From assembly GCF_902686445.1 (NCBI RefSeq), contig NC_062219.1, forward strand, positions 144,690,057-144,754,056: a DNA stretch of 64,000 bases, in the 5' to 3' direction. Position 1 is the stretch's first letter, and every line of letters begins with the position of its first letter. A program made the position numbers and the translations under genes. Origin of the DNA: Sciurus carolinensis. Lineage: Eukaryota; Chordata; Mammalia; Rodentia; Sciuridae. Shown piece after piece: positions 21,538-30,996 of this stretch. The notes under the pieces were generated by a model, which was not told the origin of the DNA, searched no databases, and saw nothing but the letters and a program-made list of their open reading frames with translations.

Positions 21538-22745
21538 GCCTGTGTTTTTTCACAGGTGCATTCTGGCTGTATATAATGTTAGGATTCCTTGTTACCTGTC
21601 CCTGTAGGTTCACCATACAGCCATATCATGTTGCCGCGATTGCTCCTCAGCACTTCCCCTTTCCTTCTCTTCTCCCTCCCCCAGTCCCTTTCCTCTGCCC
21701 TACTCATGTCCGCAGACTGTGGCTCTTCTGATTAGGGGATGACGCTCTGGGTCTCCTCCCTGGCCTTCCTCCAGGCCTCTGCTGGTTTGGATTCCTAACT
21801 GTGTTCTAGTTCAGCCCTCTTGCTGGTAAGGGAAAGAAACCATTCCCAGGAGACTGAAGAACAGGAAGAGTCATCATAGGGACATTATTGTACAGCACCC
21901 AATGGCAGGAAAGAAGTCTGCCCAGCTCTCTCGGAATGAGGACAGTCCACTCAGCCCCTCGCCAGGTGTTCCCCGAGTGCCTGTTGCTCCAGGTGCTGTC
22001 CTGGAGGCTGAGGAGTCAGCGCTGACAGGATGGGCCGGTCTCTGTGGTCTGCCACCTGTCATCTAGAACGTATGGTGGTGGACAGGGACCTCCATGTGAG
22101 CAAATGACAATCAGAAGGTGATATTTTGAAAGCGACCCCAGAGGATAATGTGGTCATGGGAAACTGGGTGCTCTCTCAGATTGGGTGGTCAGGAGAGTTC
22201 TCTTTAAGAAGGTGACGTTAGGGTGAAGAACCGAGAGGCACAGGGGAGTCCGTCCTGTGAACTGCAGCTTCCTGGGTCGGGGACAGACAGAGGGGAGGGA
22301 GGAGTGCTCCTGATGTGTCCGTGGGACAGAGAGAACCACCGTGCGGTCCCTTTAGGACTCAGAGGGCTCACAGCACTCTGGGTCCCCTCTCTCTGCAGTG
22401 GCTTATCTAGCCTCTGCCCTGGGCCAGCGTGACAGTTCGCCCTCCCTGTGCACGGTGACATCACGGCTCTATCCACTCCACCAGCTCGTCTGTCTCCTCT
22501 TTGGGGCGTGATAACCAGAGTAGCCAGCTCCTCGCCCTCTGCGCACCTTCCTCTGCCTCTGTCCTGGAGGAGGCCACAGGTCAAGACCTCTGCTCCTCCT
22601 CGGAAGGGCTGCCGCCCTCCACTGGCTTCTCTTCCCTTCCGTGGCCACCTGCCCCGACCTCAGGCCAGCCCGCACTGGTCTGCCCAGGGGCCCCTAATTT
22701 CATGGTGCTCACCACAAACCCACCCTCCATAACAAAGAGTGGGCT
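21538..22745. other. GC-moderate stretch with no recognised gene
   Basis: Several overlapping frames on both strands at 22150-22860, none with a domain. No exon or named repeat recognised. Confidence 0.35.
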
Positions 22746-23103
22746 TCAAAAAGCCGTTAACTGAGGGGATGCTTGAGTGTGCACCCCAAAGTTCACCTTG
22801 GAAACAACTTCCACTGCATTGGTGTCGAGAGGCGGGACCTTCCAGAAACGACGAGGTCACAAGGGCTCCACGTTCGTGAGTGGATCAACGGCACTGTGAT
22901 GGGAGGAGAGGGTGGCCCCATCCCTCGCTCGCATGGTGTGCTCTCCTGCAGTTCTTCTTTCCACCATGGGAAGATGCTGCCAGATGTGGGCCCCTTGACC
23001 TTGGACTTCTCAGCCTCCAGAACTGTAAGAAATAAACCTCTGCTCTTTTTCAATTACCCAGTCTCAGGTGTTCTGTTATAGGAGCACAAAATGGACCAAG
23101 ACA
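22746..23103 (+). repeat. MaLR LTR, plus orientation
   Basis: LTR landmarks in order: 'ggtgtcgagaggcgggacc', 'gacgaggtcacaagggctc', 'gacttctcagcctccagaac', 'aagaaataaacctctgctc', 'cagtctcaggtgttctg'. AATAAA at 23032-23037 is the LTR polyadenylation signal. Confidence 0.82.
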
Positions 23104-24562
23104 GCCTTATTCATGGTGGGAATGGTGCATATTTGGGGTGGACTTTTCAGGTTCCACCCCCTTTTGGGAAAACACAAAGGGAGATGCTAAGATGGAATGG
23201 CTTGGTTTTGTAAATGGTGCCGAGGCATCTAACCCACTGTTTTGGAAGTCATTGCCAGTTTGTTCTTGTTATTATGGCCTTGAACTTGTGCTGGTTCTTA
23301 AAACTGTCCTTTTTCTCCTTTAGCCTCCTCTCTTCCTCTGATGAACACTTATCTGCACTACAATTATTAGCCCTTCATGATTGGTGTATTGACTAGAGAT
23401 TTTGTTCTTCCTAGGAGCTGCGTCTACATTGGTTGAAATCTTCCCTGAGATCCCCATCAGGGTTGCTTGAGTTAGCAAATAAAAATACAGGACACCCCGT
23501 TAAACTTGCGTTTCAGGTAAACAGAGAATCACGTTTTAGATCTGAATGCCCCACATATTGCATGTCCTGTATTTTTATCTGGCAATGCTCTCCTGTCCTT
23601 TGCTACCTCCCTCCCCACCCCGGTAAGCAGGGCTTGTTCCAGATCTGCCACACCTGGCTTCGGTTAGCAAGCCGATGTCTCGGTGTTTTCTGTGACCTGC
23701 GCTCTTCTAACAAGGCAAGGTACACTCTGATCTGTGTAGTGAGGCGTTGGGGAAATGATGCCCTGTATCTTTCCTTGGACACACGCATACCTCATCCATG
23801 AAAAGCCTGTCTGGTCATGAACCCTGGACTTACTTTTGATGGTGTAGAGTTCTTCTTTTACCATGTTCAAAAGACCTAGTCACCAAGAGGGCTTTTAAAA
23901 CAGTTTTACTATTATAATGGTGTGTACAACACACAATTTCCCTTTGATACCTCTTCTTACCTCTTGATCTAAGAATATTATGGCATTAAAGGCTCATAGA
24001 ACCTTGGATCAATGAGCTTTACTGAATGATCCAACTCACATCAATGAAATCTTTACTGGAAATAACAGGCCTCAACACCCTTATTTTGTAGACAGGGAAT
24101 GAGAAACAAATCATTTCCATCCTGTTAAGAGCTAATTTGCAGCTGTGTCAGGGACCAATAAGTAAATGAACTATGGATTTAGAACAGATAATATTGGAAC
24201 TGGTTCACATTCTGACAGTTTCTTTAGTCATGAAGGAAAGATAAGCTGTGAGTTTGGGACAGATTGGATGCTCAGGGACCCTAAGAAGAGATGTGAGCTT
24301 CGACTTACTCATCTGAAAACAGGAAACAATATCCTCACACTGATTCTGTGACAAGACAGCCAAAAGTTAATTTATTTAAAACGAATTGAATCGAACCAGA
24401 TTAAAGTACATCAAAACTTTAATGTGATCTGATCGATACCAGATTAATACTTTGGCTGAGATTTTATGTTGGATTTCTCCATAGGGAGCTCTTGGCAGAG
24501 AATTGTGATGTATTTGTTTTTTTTAACTCTGTTTCCATGTACTTTTTTCTTATTGGCAAATG
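23104..24562. other. No gene; possible degraded MIR near 24080-24330
   Basis: Mostly unclassified. The stretch 'attttgtagacagggaatg' at about 24082 and 'cttactcatctgaaaacagg' at about 24304 faintly resemble MIR. Nothing else recognised. Confidence 0.3.
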
Positions 24563-24578
24563 ACATGCATATATTTCT

Positions 24579-24674
24579 CTCTCTCTCTCTTTTTTCTTCA
24601 GGGCCAAGGACTGAACTCAGGGCCTTGTGCGTGCTAGGCAAGTGCTTTGCCACTGAGTTAAATCCCCAACCCCA
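24579..24674 (-). repeat. ID SINE with perfect 16-bp target duplication
   Basis: Reverse-strand ID: 'gggccaaggactgaactcag', 'cgtgctaggcaagtgc', 'gagttaaatccccaacccc'. Exact copies of ACATGCATATATTTCT flank it at 24563-24578 and 24675-24690. Confidence 0.92.
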
Positions 24675-24690
24675 ACATGCATATATTTCT

Positions 24691-25020
24691 AAATGGGCAG
24701 CACAATAAACACAAGAGGGTAATAAATGATGAGTAAGACTGTGCTTCTCAATCCCATTTTCTTTTGGCTGTAGACTCCTCAATTCTTAGAGGAGACATTT
24801 CTCAAACTGCTGGCAACCTTTCCGTATGCTGATACTGATAATGCCAGATAGGTGGTTCAATACTGTGGATTACTGACAATATTTTTCTTAATTCCTGCTT
24901 TAGCAGCAAGGATATTTTCAAAATCTATTTCACCTTTGTGGAATGAATTGCAGATTAGTTAGTCTCCTTCAGTTCTACAGGCAGTTAAGGATTGTTGGCA
25001 TTGAAAAGAAAGCCGGATAT
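24691..25020. other. No recognised feature
   Basis: A/T-rich sequence without a named element. Confidence 0.35.
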
Positions 25021-25022
25021 CC

Positions 25023-25228
25023 TTTTTTGGGGTGTACTGGAAATTGAACTCAGGGGCACTTGACCTCTGAGCCACATCCCCAGCCCTATTTTGTATTTTA
25101 TTTAGAGACAGGGTTTCACTGAGTTGCTTAGCACTTCACTTTTGCTGAGGCTGGTTTTGAACTCCTGATCCTCCTTTCTCAGCTTCCAGAGCTGCTGGGA
25201 TTACAAGCGCGCACCATTGTGTCTGCCT
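25023..25228 (-). repeat. B1-dID SINE
   Basis: 'tgtactggaaattgaactc', 'ccacatccccagccc', 'tttagagacagggtttcac', 'ctgggattacaagcgcgc' give ID part, linker and B1 part on the reverse strand. Confidence 0.9.
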
Positions 25229-26321
25229 CAGATATTCTTTAAGCTGTTTATTGCTAAGGGCATTAGGGTATGCCATAGGTTTTTGTAAACAAAAACATCA
25301 CACACAGAGCTCATTTTGAATTAGGGGAAATTCTTGTTATTTGGATGAATCTTTTATGACTTTCAGAGCTTCACTAGGTTGAAGAAACTGAGAACATTAA
25401 TTGGGCACCCACAGGAGTCTTTGAAACAAGTATGACTTAAACTGCCCCCCAGGGAGGGCCACAGGTCATTGAATCCAAGGGATCAACATGCCTCCTTCAA
25501 GCAAGGACGTCCACACTGCTTAGAAGTGGTGCATAAAGAGTGTTTCTTTTCCCCGCTGCTTCTTGCAGGGATACGATATTCAACCTTGCTTCTTGGAGCA
25601 GATTTGCTCAGGGCCTCAGGGGGACCAGTGGAAAGAGATGAATCTGTGAGTTTCGAATTTTGGATTTCTATGGACTCAGCCTAGGGTGTGCTTTTCAATT
25701 TCAACCCTTCTGAACGGATGGGAGCCGGTTTTTCCAAATAGAGTTTTTTTTTTTTTTTCTATGAAGAAAACTAAGTGTAAGACATAAACGAGTATTTTAA
25801 AATAAATTTTAAGATATTAGACAGGCATTTTAAAATGTGTTTTGAATGTGTTCCTGTTGCCTCATTACACAGTACCAGAACATGACTAGGAGATTCCCCC
25901 TGCCTGTTCTAAAATTCATAGCTTCATGGGTTAAAGAATATTTGAGCTAAAGCTTTCAAATAATTTAAAGGTATTTCTTAGGATACTTTCAGTTTTTGAT
26001 GATGTCAAGAAGTACAAGCCAACACACGTTCTTTTCCCTCTTATGGAATCTGTAGTGAGTAGATTAAGAGTGAGGAGGTGAAAAGTCTCATCCTTTTCTT
26101 TTTAATAATTGAGCACTGTGACCTTGGACATAGTGTGCAACAAAGATCAGCTATTTTTATGACTTAGAAAAAACATAAGGATTTAGGTGGACAAAAATCC
26201 AAAATACAGAACAGGAAAAAACTTATACAAATGCTTCAGGAGGGATGTATTATTTACTTTGCATATTAGGATTCCATTATAATAAATTGATTGTAAACCA
26301 CTTGAAGATATTTGCTTCAAT
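25229..26321. other. No recognised feature
   Basis: A/T-rich with a T-run at 25745-25759. No gene or named repeat recognised. Confidence 0.35.
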
Positions 26322-26334
26322 AAACCTGGAAAAT

Positions 26335-26548
26335 TTAGCTGGGCGTGGTTGTGCATGCTTGTAATCCTAGCGGCTTGGGAGGCTGAGAAAGGAGGATCAA
26401 GAGTTCAAAGCCAGCCACAGCAAAAGCAAGGCGCTAAGCAACTCAGTGAGACCCTATCTCTAAATAAAATACAAAATAGAGCTGGGGATGTGACTCAGCA
26501 GTGGAGTGCCCCTGAGTTCCGTCCCTAGTAACCACCCCCCTCCCCAAA
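26335..26548 (+). repeat. B1-dID SINE with perfect 13-bp target duplication
   Basis: Complete plus-oriented element. AAACCTGGAAAAT is found exactly at 26322-26334 and 26549-26561. Confidence 0.94.
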
Positions 26549-26829
26549 AAACCTGGAAAATGTAATATTTATCAAATGAAATTATTATAAATTCTGATCT
26601 AGTAATTGAAAGTTTGTTTTATTTTGTTCACTTAAAATGAATCAGAATGCTCTGATTTTGACAACTTTAAAACCTATTCGAGGGGAAGGGAATAAAATTT
26701 TGCTGACTCAGTTCCAGTTCCAGTGAGACCATTTAAAGGAAAGATTTGCTATGTATAATCTACCCTGATAGAATAGAATAGAACAGAATAAATGGAAGTC
26801 CCCGCAAAGCATAACAATCAAAACAACAG
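26549..26829. other. No recognised feature
   Basis: A/T-rich, including a short GAATA-type run at 26770-26788. Confidence 0.35.
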
Positions 26830-26985
26830 TAACTAAAATTTATCCAGCATCGTAAATGATTGGCACCCAAATTCATGTGCGCTCATCTATCTCTTTTTAT
26901 AACAATTCCGCGCAGCAAGCATGCCCCCATGAGCCCTATTTGATAGGTGAGAACACCAGGAACAGGTGTGTCAAATTGCTTGGGA
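26830..26985 (+). repeat. MIR SINE, degraded
   Basis: 'ctaaaatttatccagcatc', 'tctttttataacaattccgc', 'cctatttgataggtgagaac' fit MIR order. The U6 pseudogene follows immediately. Confidence 0.45.
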
Positions 26986-27088
26986 GCGCTCATTTGGAAG
27001 CACATGTACTAAAAGTGGAAAGGCACAAAGATTAGCGTGGCCCCTGTGCAAGGGTGACATGCAAATTCTTGAAGCAGTCCATATTTTT
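26986..27088 (+). pseudogene. RNU6: U6 spliceosomal snRNA pseudogene
   Basis: About 103 bases covering the whole U6 snRNA in order: a degraded 5' stem, 'agcacatgtactaaaa' near the start, 'agattagcgtggcccctg' (the catalytic-core ACAGAGA region is degraded to 'gcacaaagatt'), 'caaattcttgaagc' and the terminal 'ccatattttt'. The ACAGAGA box, essential for 5' splice-site pairing, is damaged. The upstream 200 bases show no evident proximal sequence element or TATA box at the usual -25. It is therefore a retroposed, non-functional copy, one of hundreds in a mammalian genome. Confidence 0.93.
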
Positions 27089-27389
27089 GTATAACTATAA
27101 TGCACTAATCAAAACATTTAAAAAATTGCTCGTGAGGCCATGTGGTTAATAAACAGTGGAGTAGATACTCAGGTCAAGTAATGTGACTTCAGTGTCTGCA
27201 CTAAAATCTTTCTAAAATATAAGTACATGAGCTAATTGTGAATGTGCTAGTTTTCTAATAAATAAAAATTATTTAACATAAATTGCCCTATGATAGCATG
27301 TTTATGAACTGGGGAGCATGGATTAATTTTAAATAAAGTTTAAGAAGAGTAGCTAACTTTATATGTGTTAACCATAGTTCACCATAAAC

Positions 27390-27730
27390 ACCAATTCTAA
27401 AACGGAGTTGTCCAATATGCCACATATGTGATTCAAAATTTTCTTAAAATTCCTGTTAGAAAAATTACAAGAAACAGATGTTATAATTTTAATAATATAT
27501 TTTATTTAAACCAACATGTTCAAAATATTATATCCATGTGTAATCAACATAAATGTTTTAAAAGATATTATACTTTTAAAAAAGTTATGGTTTTTAAGTC
27601 TTTAATATCTGGTGTATATTTGGCACTATTGAACATGTCAGTTCAGATTAGCTGGTGGTCACTTGCTAATTTACATTTGGCTCATGGCTACAGGATGGGA
27701 CTACATAGCTCCATACAATCTGTTAGGTAA
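27390..27730. repeat. hAT-type DNA transposon relic, tentative
   Basis: 'gagttgtccaatatgccac' at the left, an A/T-rich middle, and 'ttacatttggctcatggct' at the right resemble old non-autonomous hAT elements with a 'tccaatatgg...agccac' end. The 100-codon frame here is not a gene. Confidence 0.4.
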
Positions 27731-28057
27731 GTAAGTTCATTATTTTAATCTCATTTCCAACATGGTGAGAATAAGAAAAAACAGTTGACCAGACAGACAC
27801 GTGATAATTTCTAAGCTTTAGTAGGTACCTTCATTTTCAGTTTAGCTAATGGCCTAAAAACTGCCCCTTATGGGTTGAGTTGATTCTTCCAATCAGTAAG
27901 GTGGCACATTTTAGAATGACGGTTTCCTCACAATCTTGTAATTTTGTCTAAGAAAAAGAATGGAAGCAGACCTTAAGATAAAGCTAAAACTTCTGGGCAA
28001 AAAGGAATGGGCAGAAGAACCCCTTACAGAAAAAGGTGGGGCCAGGTCTCTAAGAAA
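27731..28057. other. No recognised feature
   Basis: No gene or named repeat recognised. Confidence 0.35.
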
Positions 28058-28066
28058 TTCACTAAG

Positions 28067-28164
28067 GGGTGCTGGGGATATAGCTCAGTTGGTAGAGTGC
28101 TTGCCTTGTGAGCCGAGGGCCCAGGGTTTGATCCCCAGCACTGCCCAAGAGAAAAAGAAAAAAG
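28067..28164 (+). repeat. ID SINE with target duplication
   Basis: A near-consensus tRNA-Ala-derived ID. The polymerase III box A-like TAGCTCAGTTGG lies at 28081-28092, a box B-like GGTTTGATCCC follows at about 28126, and the tail is A-rich. TTCACTAAG repeats at 28058-28066 and 28165-28173. It is not a tRNA gene: there is no anticodon-stem cloverleaf and it ends in an A-rich tail. Confidence 0.93.
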
Positions 28165-28173
28165 TTCACTAAG

Positions 28174-28477
28174 TGGGCACCCAAGGTAAACTTTTCTAAA
28201 CTTTCAGCATTTGAGGCCAACGCAAGGTGTTCAGTCACCAATTAGGCAGGAATATACAGGCCAATGAACATTATTATCAGGTACCTTTGTTTTTGCTTCT
28301 TCACTGATAAATTATTAATAAATACTTTAAAAAAAGTTACTGAAATTGTATATAGTCCTTACTCTAGTTAATAGGTAACCACTGCTTCTGTGTTGTCTTC
28401 CTCTCTCTCTCCCTCCTTCCTTCTCTCCTTTCTCTTTCAACTGTCTCTCTTAGCTCATTTTGTGTCCCTCTTACAAC
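28174..28477. other. Pyrimidine-rich segment, otherwise nothing recognised
   Basis: A CT-rich run occupies about 28397-28437. No gene. Confidence 0.4.
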
Positions 28478-28880
28478 ACAACAGAGGCAGGGTCCCTTTT
28501 AGAAGAAAGAGGTGTATTCTGGCTCAGGGTTTTGGAGGCCTAAGAGCATGGTGCAGGCATTGGCTTCTGGTGAGGGCCTCCTGGTGGCTGGGATCACATG
28601 GCAAGAGCGCAGGCAAGAGGGATCCCATGTGAGAGAGGAAGGGAGGGAGGTAGGAGGGGCCGGTTTGCTCTTCTATAAGGGGCTCGCGCAGGAGCTAAGC
28701 CATCCCGGACACCTACTCCACCATGAGACCAGCATCAATCACTACCTAAGGGCAGTCACAGACCCAAACACCTCCTGCTAGGCCCCACCTCTTAAAGTTC
28801 TCACTGCATCTCAATGCTGTTAAATTGGGACCAAGCTTCTAGCAGTGACATTTGGGGCCAAACCTTATCCAAACCACAGC
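28478..28880 (-). repeat. MaLR LTR, minus orientation
   Basis: 'gaagaaagaggtgtattctg', 'ttctggtgagggcctcctgg', 'ccaaacacctcctgctagg', 'ccccacctcttaaagttctc', 'attgggaccaagcttctagc' and 'ggggccaaaccttatcc' give the reverse-strand LTR order. Confidence 0.78.
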
Positions 28881-28882
28881 AC

Positions 28883-28905
28883 TATATATATATATATTAT
28901 TATTA
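28883..28905. repeat. (TA)n/(TTA)n microsatellite
   Basis: A short alternating TA run followed by TTA repeats. Confidence 0.9.
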
Positions 28906-28969
28906 TAGAATGGGATGATCCCACCGATGTTTTTCTAAAACCCTTATTTTTCTTTCCGGATTAAACCAA

Positions 28970-29330
28970 TATCTTTCTCTGTATTTTATTCTTTCAAATG
29001 AATTACAGGGTATTGTGTGGTACGCGTGTGCCTAATTTATTTAATGGTGTCACTATTGGTGAATATAGAACTCGTTGCAAATTTTTACTATTACAGAACT
29101 ACTGCAATGCACATCCTTGCCTATCTCTCCTTACACACGTGTGTATTTCTGTATAACAGGATTCTAGAAATGAGATAGCTGGGGGAAATGTATATGTATT
29201 TTGAATTTTGATGGGTGTGCCAAATCCTGTTTCTCTTGACATCTCCTCAAAGTACCAATATTCTCATTACAAGAAAGTGGGTAACCTTTCTGAGGAATGA
29301 GCTTTTTTTTCATAATATGGTTCTTACATG
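28970..29330 (-). repeat. Ancient L1 3' region
   Basis: 'actactgcaatgcacatcc', 'tctagaaatgagatagctgg' and 'aagtaccaatattctcatt' are degraded reverse-strand L1 3'-region landmarks. Confidence 0.45.
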
Positions 29331-29744
29331 TTTGTTAGTTAATACGTGTGGCTTCAATTGGTAATCACATTGTTCTGCTTTGGGGCTTCTCGAACAGGTA
29401 GCAAGTCCAGAAAACATCAGCTGTTCAGGGTTTTATTATAAGTTATTGACATTCCTTTGGTGAGTCACAAATGCCTGAAAACAAATGCCAGGCTCCCTGG
29501 GGTTTGAAGGAAGACACTGTAGGTTTTGGATTCAGTAACTGATCTTTCCAGAAAACGTAGTAGGAGCGATGACTCATTCACCCCAGGGTGGCTGCCCTCT
29601 AGCTGGGTCCTTCAGAGCCAGCCTGGCCTAGGGTCCGCCAGTACGTCCCCTCCCGCTTTGCTCGAGGAGGATGCCTAGCCGAGGTGAGCTCTCCTCCCCA
29701 GAGCCACGGTGCTCTGGCGTGCTCAGCAGCCAGCTAGTCGCTGG
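29331..29744. other. Upstream flank of the CpG island
   Basis: Unique-looking sequence in which GC content rises towards the island from about 29580. Confidence 0.4.
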
Positions 29745-30036
29745 GCGGAGTGGCCGCAGGTGAGAGCCACTCTGCAGCCTGAAAGTTGTGCGGGGCGTGT
29801 GGCTCGCAGCCGCATCCTGGGTCGACCGCCGGCGCTCACGCCGCTCCCCGTCCCCGCGGGAGCCCCGCAGGGCAGGCGCCCGCCGTGGCGGGAGCGCCGG
29901 GATCCGCGAGCCACGCGCGGCGCGGGAGGCGGCTGCGCCGGGCGGGAGCGTCCCCGGGAGCCCGAGCGCGCTGCGGCGGCGGCCGCGGACCAGTTGCTCC
30001 GCACTTTTCACTTCGCGCTGCTCTCTTCCCACTCGA

Positions 30037-30042
30037 GTGAGT
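30037..30042 (+). other. Candidate splice donor, plus strand
   Basis: GA|GTGAGT is a near-perfect donor in the first third of the CpG island. Unproven without transcript data. Confidence 0.3.
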
Positions 30043-30246
30043 GTGCAGTTTGAGGGCGCGCTTCCCAGGAAGAAAGGTGCGGCGGCGGCGGGGTCTGCGC
30101 GTCCGGAGCGGGAAGGCCACGAGGTGCCGGCAGGACGGAGCCTGGCCCCGGGCTGGCTTCCCTCGCTCGCCTCCCGCGCCAGCTGCGGGGAGCCCCGGGC
30201 GGCGCGCAGGGGGTTCGGTCCGCGCGAGCAGCCGGGCTGCGGGGAA

Positions 30247-30259
30247 GGGGGGCGGGGCC
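30247..30259. promoter_or_regulatory. GC box (SP/KLF-type site)
   Basis: Contains GGGGCGGGGCC, the classic SP1-family site, in the centre of the island. Confidence 0.6.
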
Positions 30260-30312
30260 CGCCGGCCCGGGACGCTGCCGCCCGGGGTGCGCGCTCGGCC
30301 CCCGGCCCGGCG

Positions 30313-30326
30313 GTTGCCATGGTGAC
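30313..30326. promoter_or_regulatory. RFX X-box-like motif
   Basis: GTTGCCATGGTGAC is an imperfect inverted repeat fitting the RFX X-box (GTHNYYATRRNAAC) at all but one position. X-boxes in CpG-island promoters are common in ciliary and MHC class II-related genes but are not exclusive to them. A CRE-like half site (TGACGC) overlaps its right end. Confidence 0.5.
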
Positions 30327-30996
30327 GCAGGGTCGGCGGCTCGGCGCGGTGGAGACAAAGCCGCCCGCCGCCCGCCCGAGCTCCTCCTCCGCGGGCGCCT
30401 CCTCCCCTCCCGGGCGCCGCCGCCGCCGGTCCTCCCGCTACCTCGGCCGCCACCGCCGCCGCGGACCAGGTGCGGGGGAGGGGCGCGGGGCGGCGCCGAG
30501 TCCCCGCGGGCCCGTCCCCGCCGGGAACCGCCGCGGCCGCCCTCGACGCCGCCGCGGCCCGCCCCGCGCCCGCAGCGCCGCCGCCCGCCCGCACCGGCCG
30601 CAAACTTCGGGCCGCGCGGCGGAGCCTCGGGCGGGCTCGGCAGGGCCGCGTCCGCCGCCCACTGGAGGGCGGCGCGGGCGGCGCGGGGCGGGACCCACCT
30701 GCGCGGTCCGCTGGCCGCCGGTCGCTCGGTGGCCCGGTCCCGGTCGCTGTGTCTCGTCCTCCAGGCTGGGAGGGAAAGAAGGTATGCAGACATTTACCTT
30801 GGGACTTGCCAGGAGGGGAGGGCGGCCGGGGGACAAGCCGAGACCTGGAGGAGGAGGATTTAAAAAAATAAAAATCTCTGAGAAGTCAGCCCGTTCTGTT
30901 GCCTTGTGGCTGAAGCATTTTGAGTGTCATCTGAAGTTCGTCCGGATTTCGAATCTAAAAGACCTGCATGTTTGGAAGGTGCATCTGCACCTGTAA
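30319..30996 (+). CDS. Possible ATG-initiated frame inside the CpG island, doubtful
   Basis: The ATG at 30319 sits in a strong initiation context (gccATGG) and opens a frame of 226 codons. If the donor at 30469/30470 were used, only about 50 codons would be in the first exon. The predicted product is rich in Arg, Pro, Ser and Gly, has no domain I recognise, and has no hydrophobic segment. Because GC-rich DNA has few stop codons, open frames occur here in several other phases and on the minus strand, so coding is weakly supported. The ATG also lies inside the X-box, so it may simply be part of a protein-binding site. I list it only because it would be the natural start if transcription runs rightwards from about 30 kb. 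Confidence 0.15.
   Translation: MVTQGRRLGAVETKPPAARPSSSSAGASSPPGRRRRRSSRYLGRHRRRGPGAGEGRGAAPSPRGPVPAGNRRGRPRRRRGPPRARSAAARPHRPQTSGRAAEPRAGSAGPRPPPTGGRRGRRGAGPTCAVRWPPVARWPGPGRCVSSSRLGGKEGMQTFTLGLARRGGRPGDKPRPGGGGFKKIKISEKSARSVALWLKHFECHLKFVRISNLKDLHVWKVHLHL
30470..30475 (+). other. Candidate splice donor, plus strand
   Basis: CCAG|GTGCGG within the island, after the Arg-rich run. A plausible end of a first exon on the plus strand. Confidence 0.3.
30693..30698 (-). other. Candidate splice donor, minus strand
   Basis: On the minus strand the sequence reads CGCAG|GTGGGT, a strong donor. It would suit a first exon transcribed leftwards and keeps promoter direction open. Confidence 0.3.
30782..30787 (+). 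other. Candidate splice donor, plus strand
   Basis: GAAG|GTATGC at the right edge of the CpG island, where base composition starts to fall. Confidence 0.3.

Larger units (their letters stand above)
29745..30790. promoter_or_regulatory. CpG island: probable promoter and first exon of an unidentified gene
   Basis: About 1 kb of extremely GC-rich sequence with dense CpG dinucleotides, sharply different from the CpG-poor surroundings. In mammals such islands mark promoters, usually TATA-less with dispersed start sites. Visible elements are a GC box (GGGGGCGGGGCCC, about 30247-30259), an RFX X-box-like motif at 30313-30326 and candidate splice donors on both strands. No exon with a recognisable protein domain lies elsewhere in the window, so the gene probably starts here with a non-coding or short coding exon and continues beyond one edge. 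Direction is unresolved: plus would mean at least 33 kb of first intron inside the window, minus at least 29 kb. A bidirectional promoter is possible. The long open frames on both strands (plus 29788-30996; minus 29628-30320, 29836-30603 and 30008-30793) are Arg/Pro/Ala/Gly-rich artefacts of base composition. Confidence 0.92.

Noticed and set aside
26986..27088. Functional U6 snRNA gene
   Set aside because: The ACAGAGA region is damaged and no upstream snRNA promoter elements are seen.
28067..28164. tRNA-Ala gene
   Set aside because: It has the promoter boxes but not a tRNA fold. It ends in an A-rich tail and has target duplications, so it is an ID SINE. The same applies to 50821-50918 and 9433-9545.
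29628..30996. Long open frames on both strands in the CpG island (up to 402 codons)
   Set aside because: All are Arg/Pro/Gly/Ala-rich, overlap in several phases on both strands and lack domains. GC-rich DNA has few stop codons. Only the ATG frame at 30319 is kept, as a doubtful entry.
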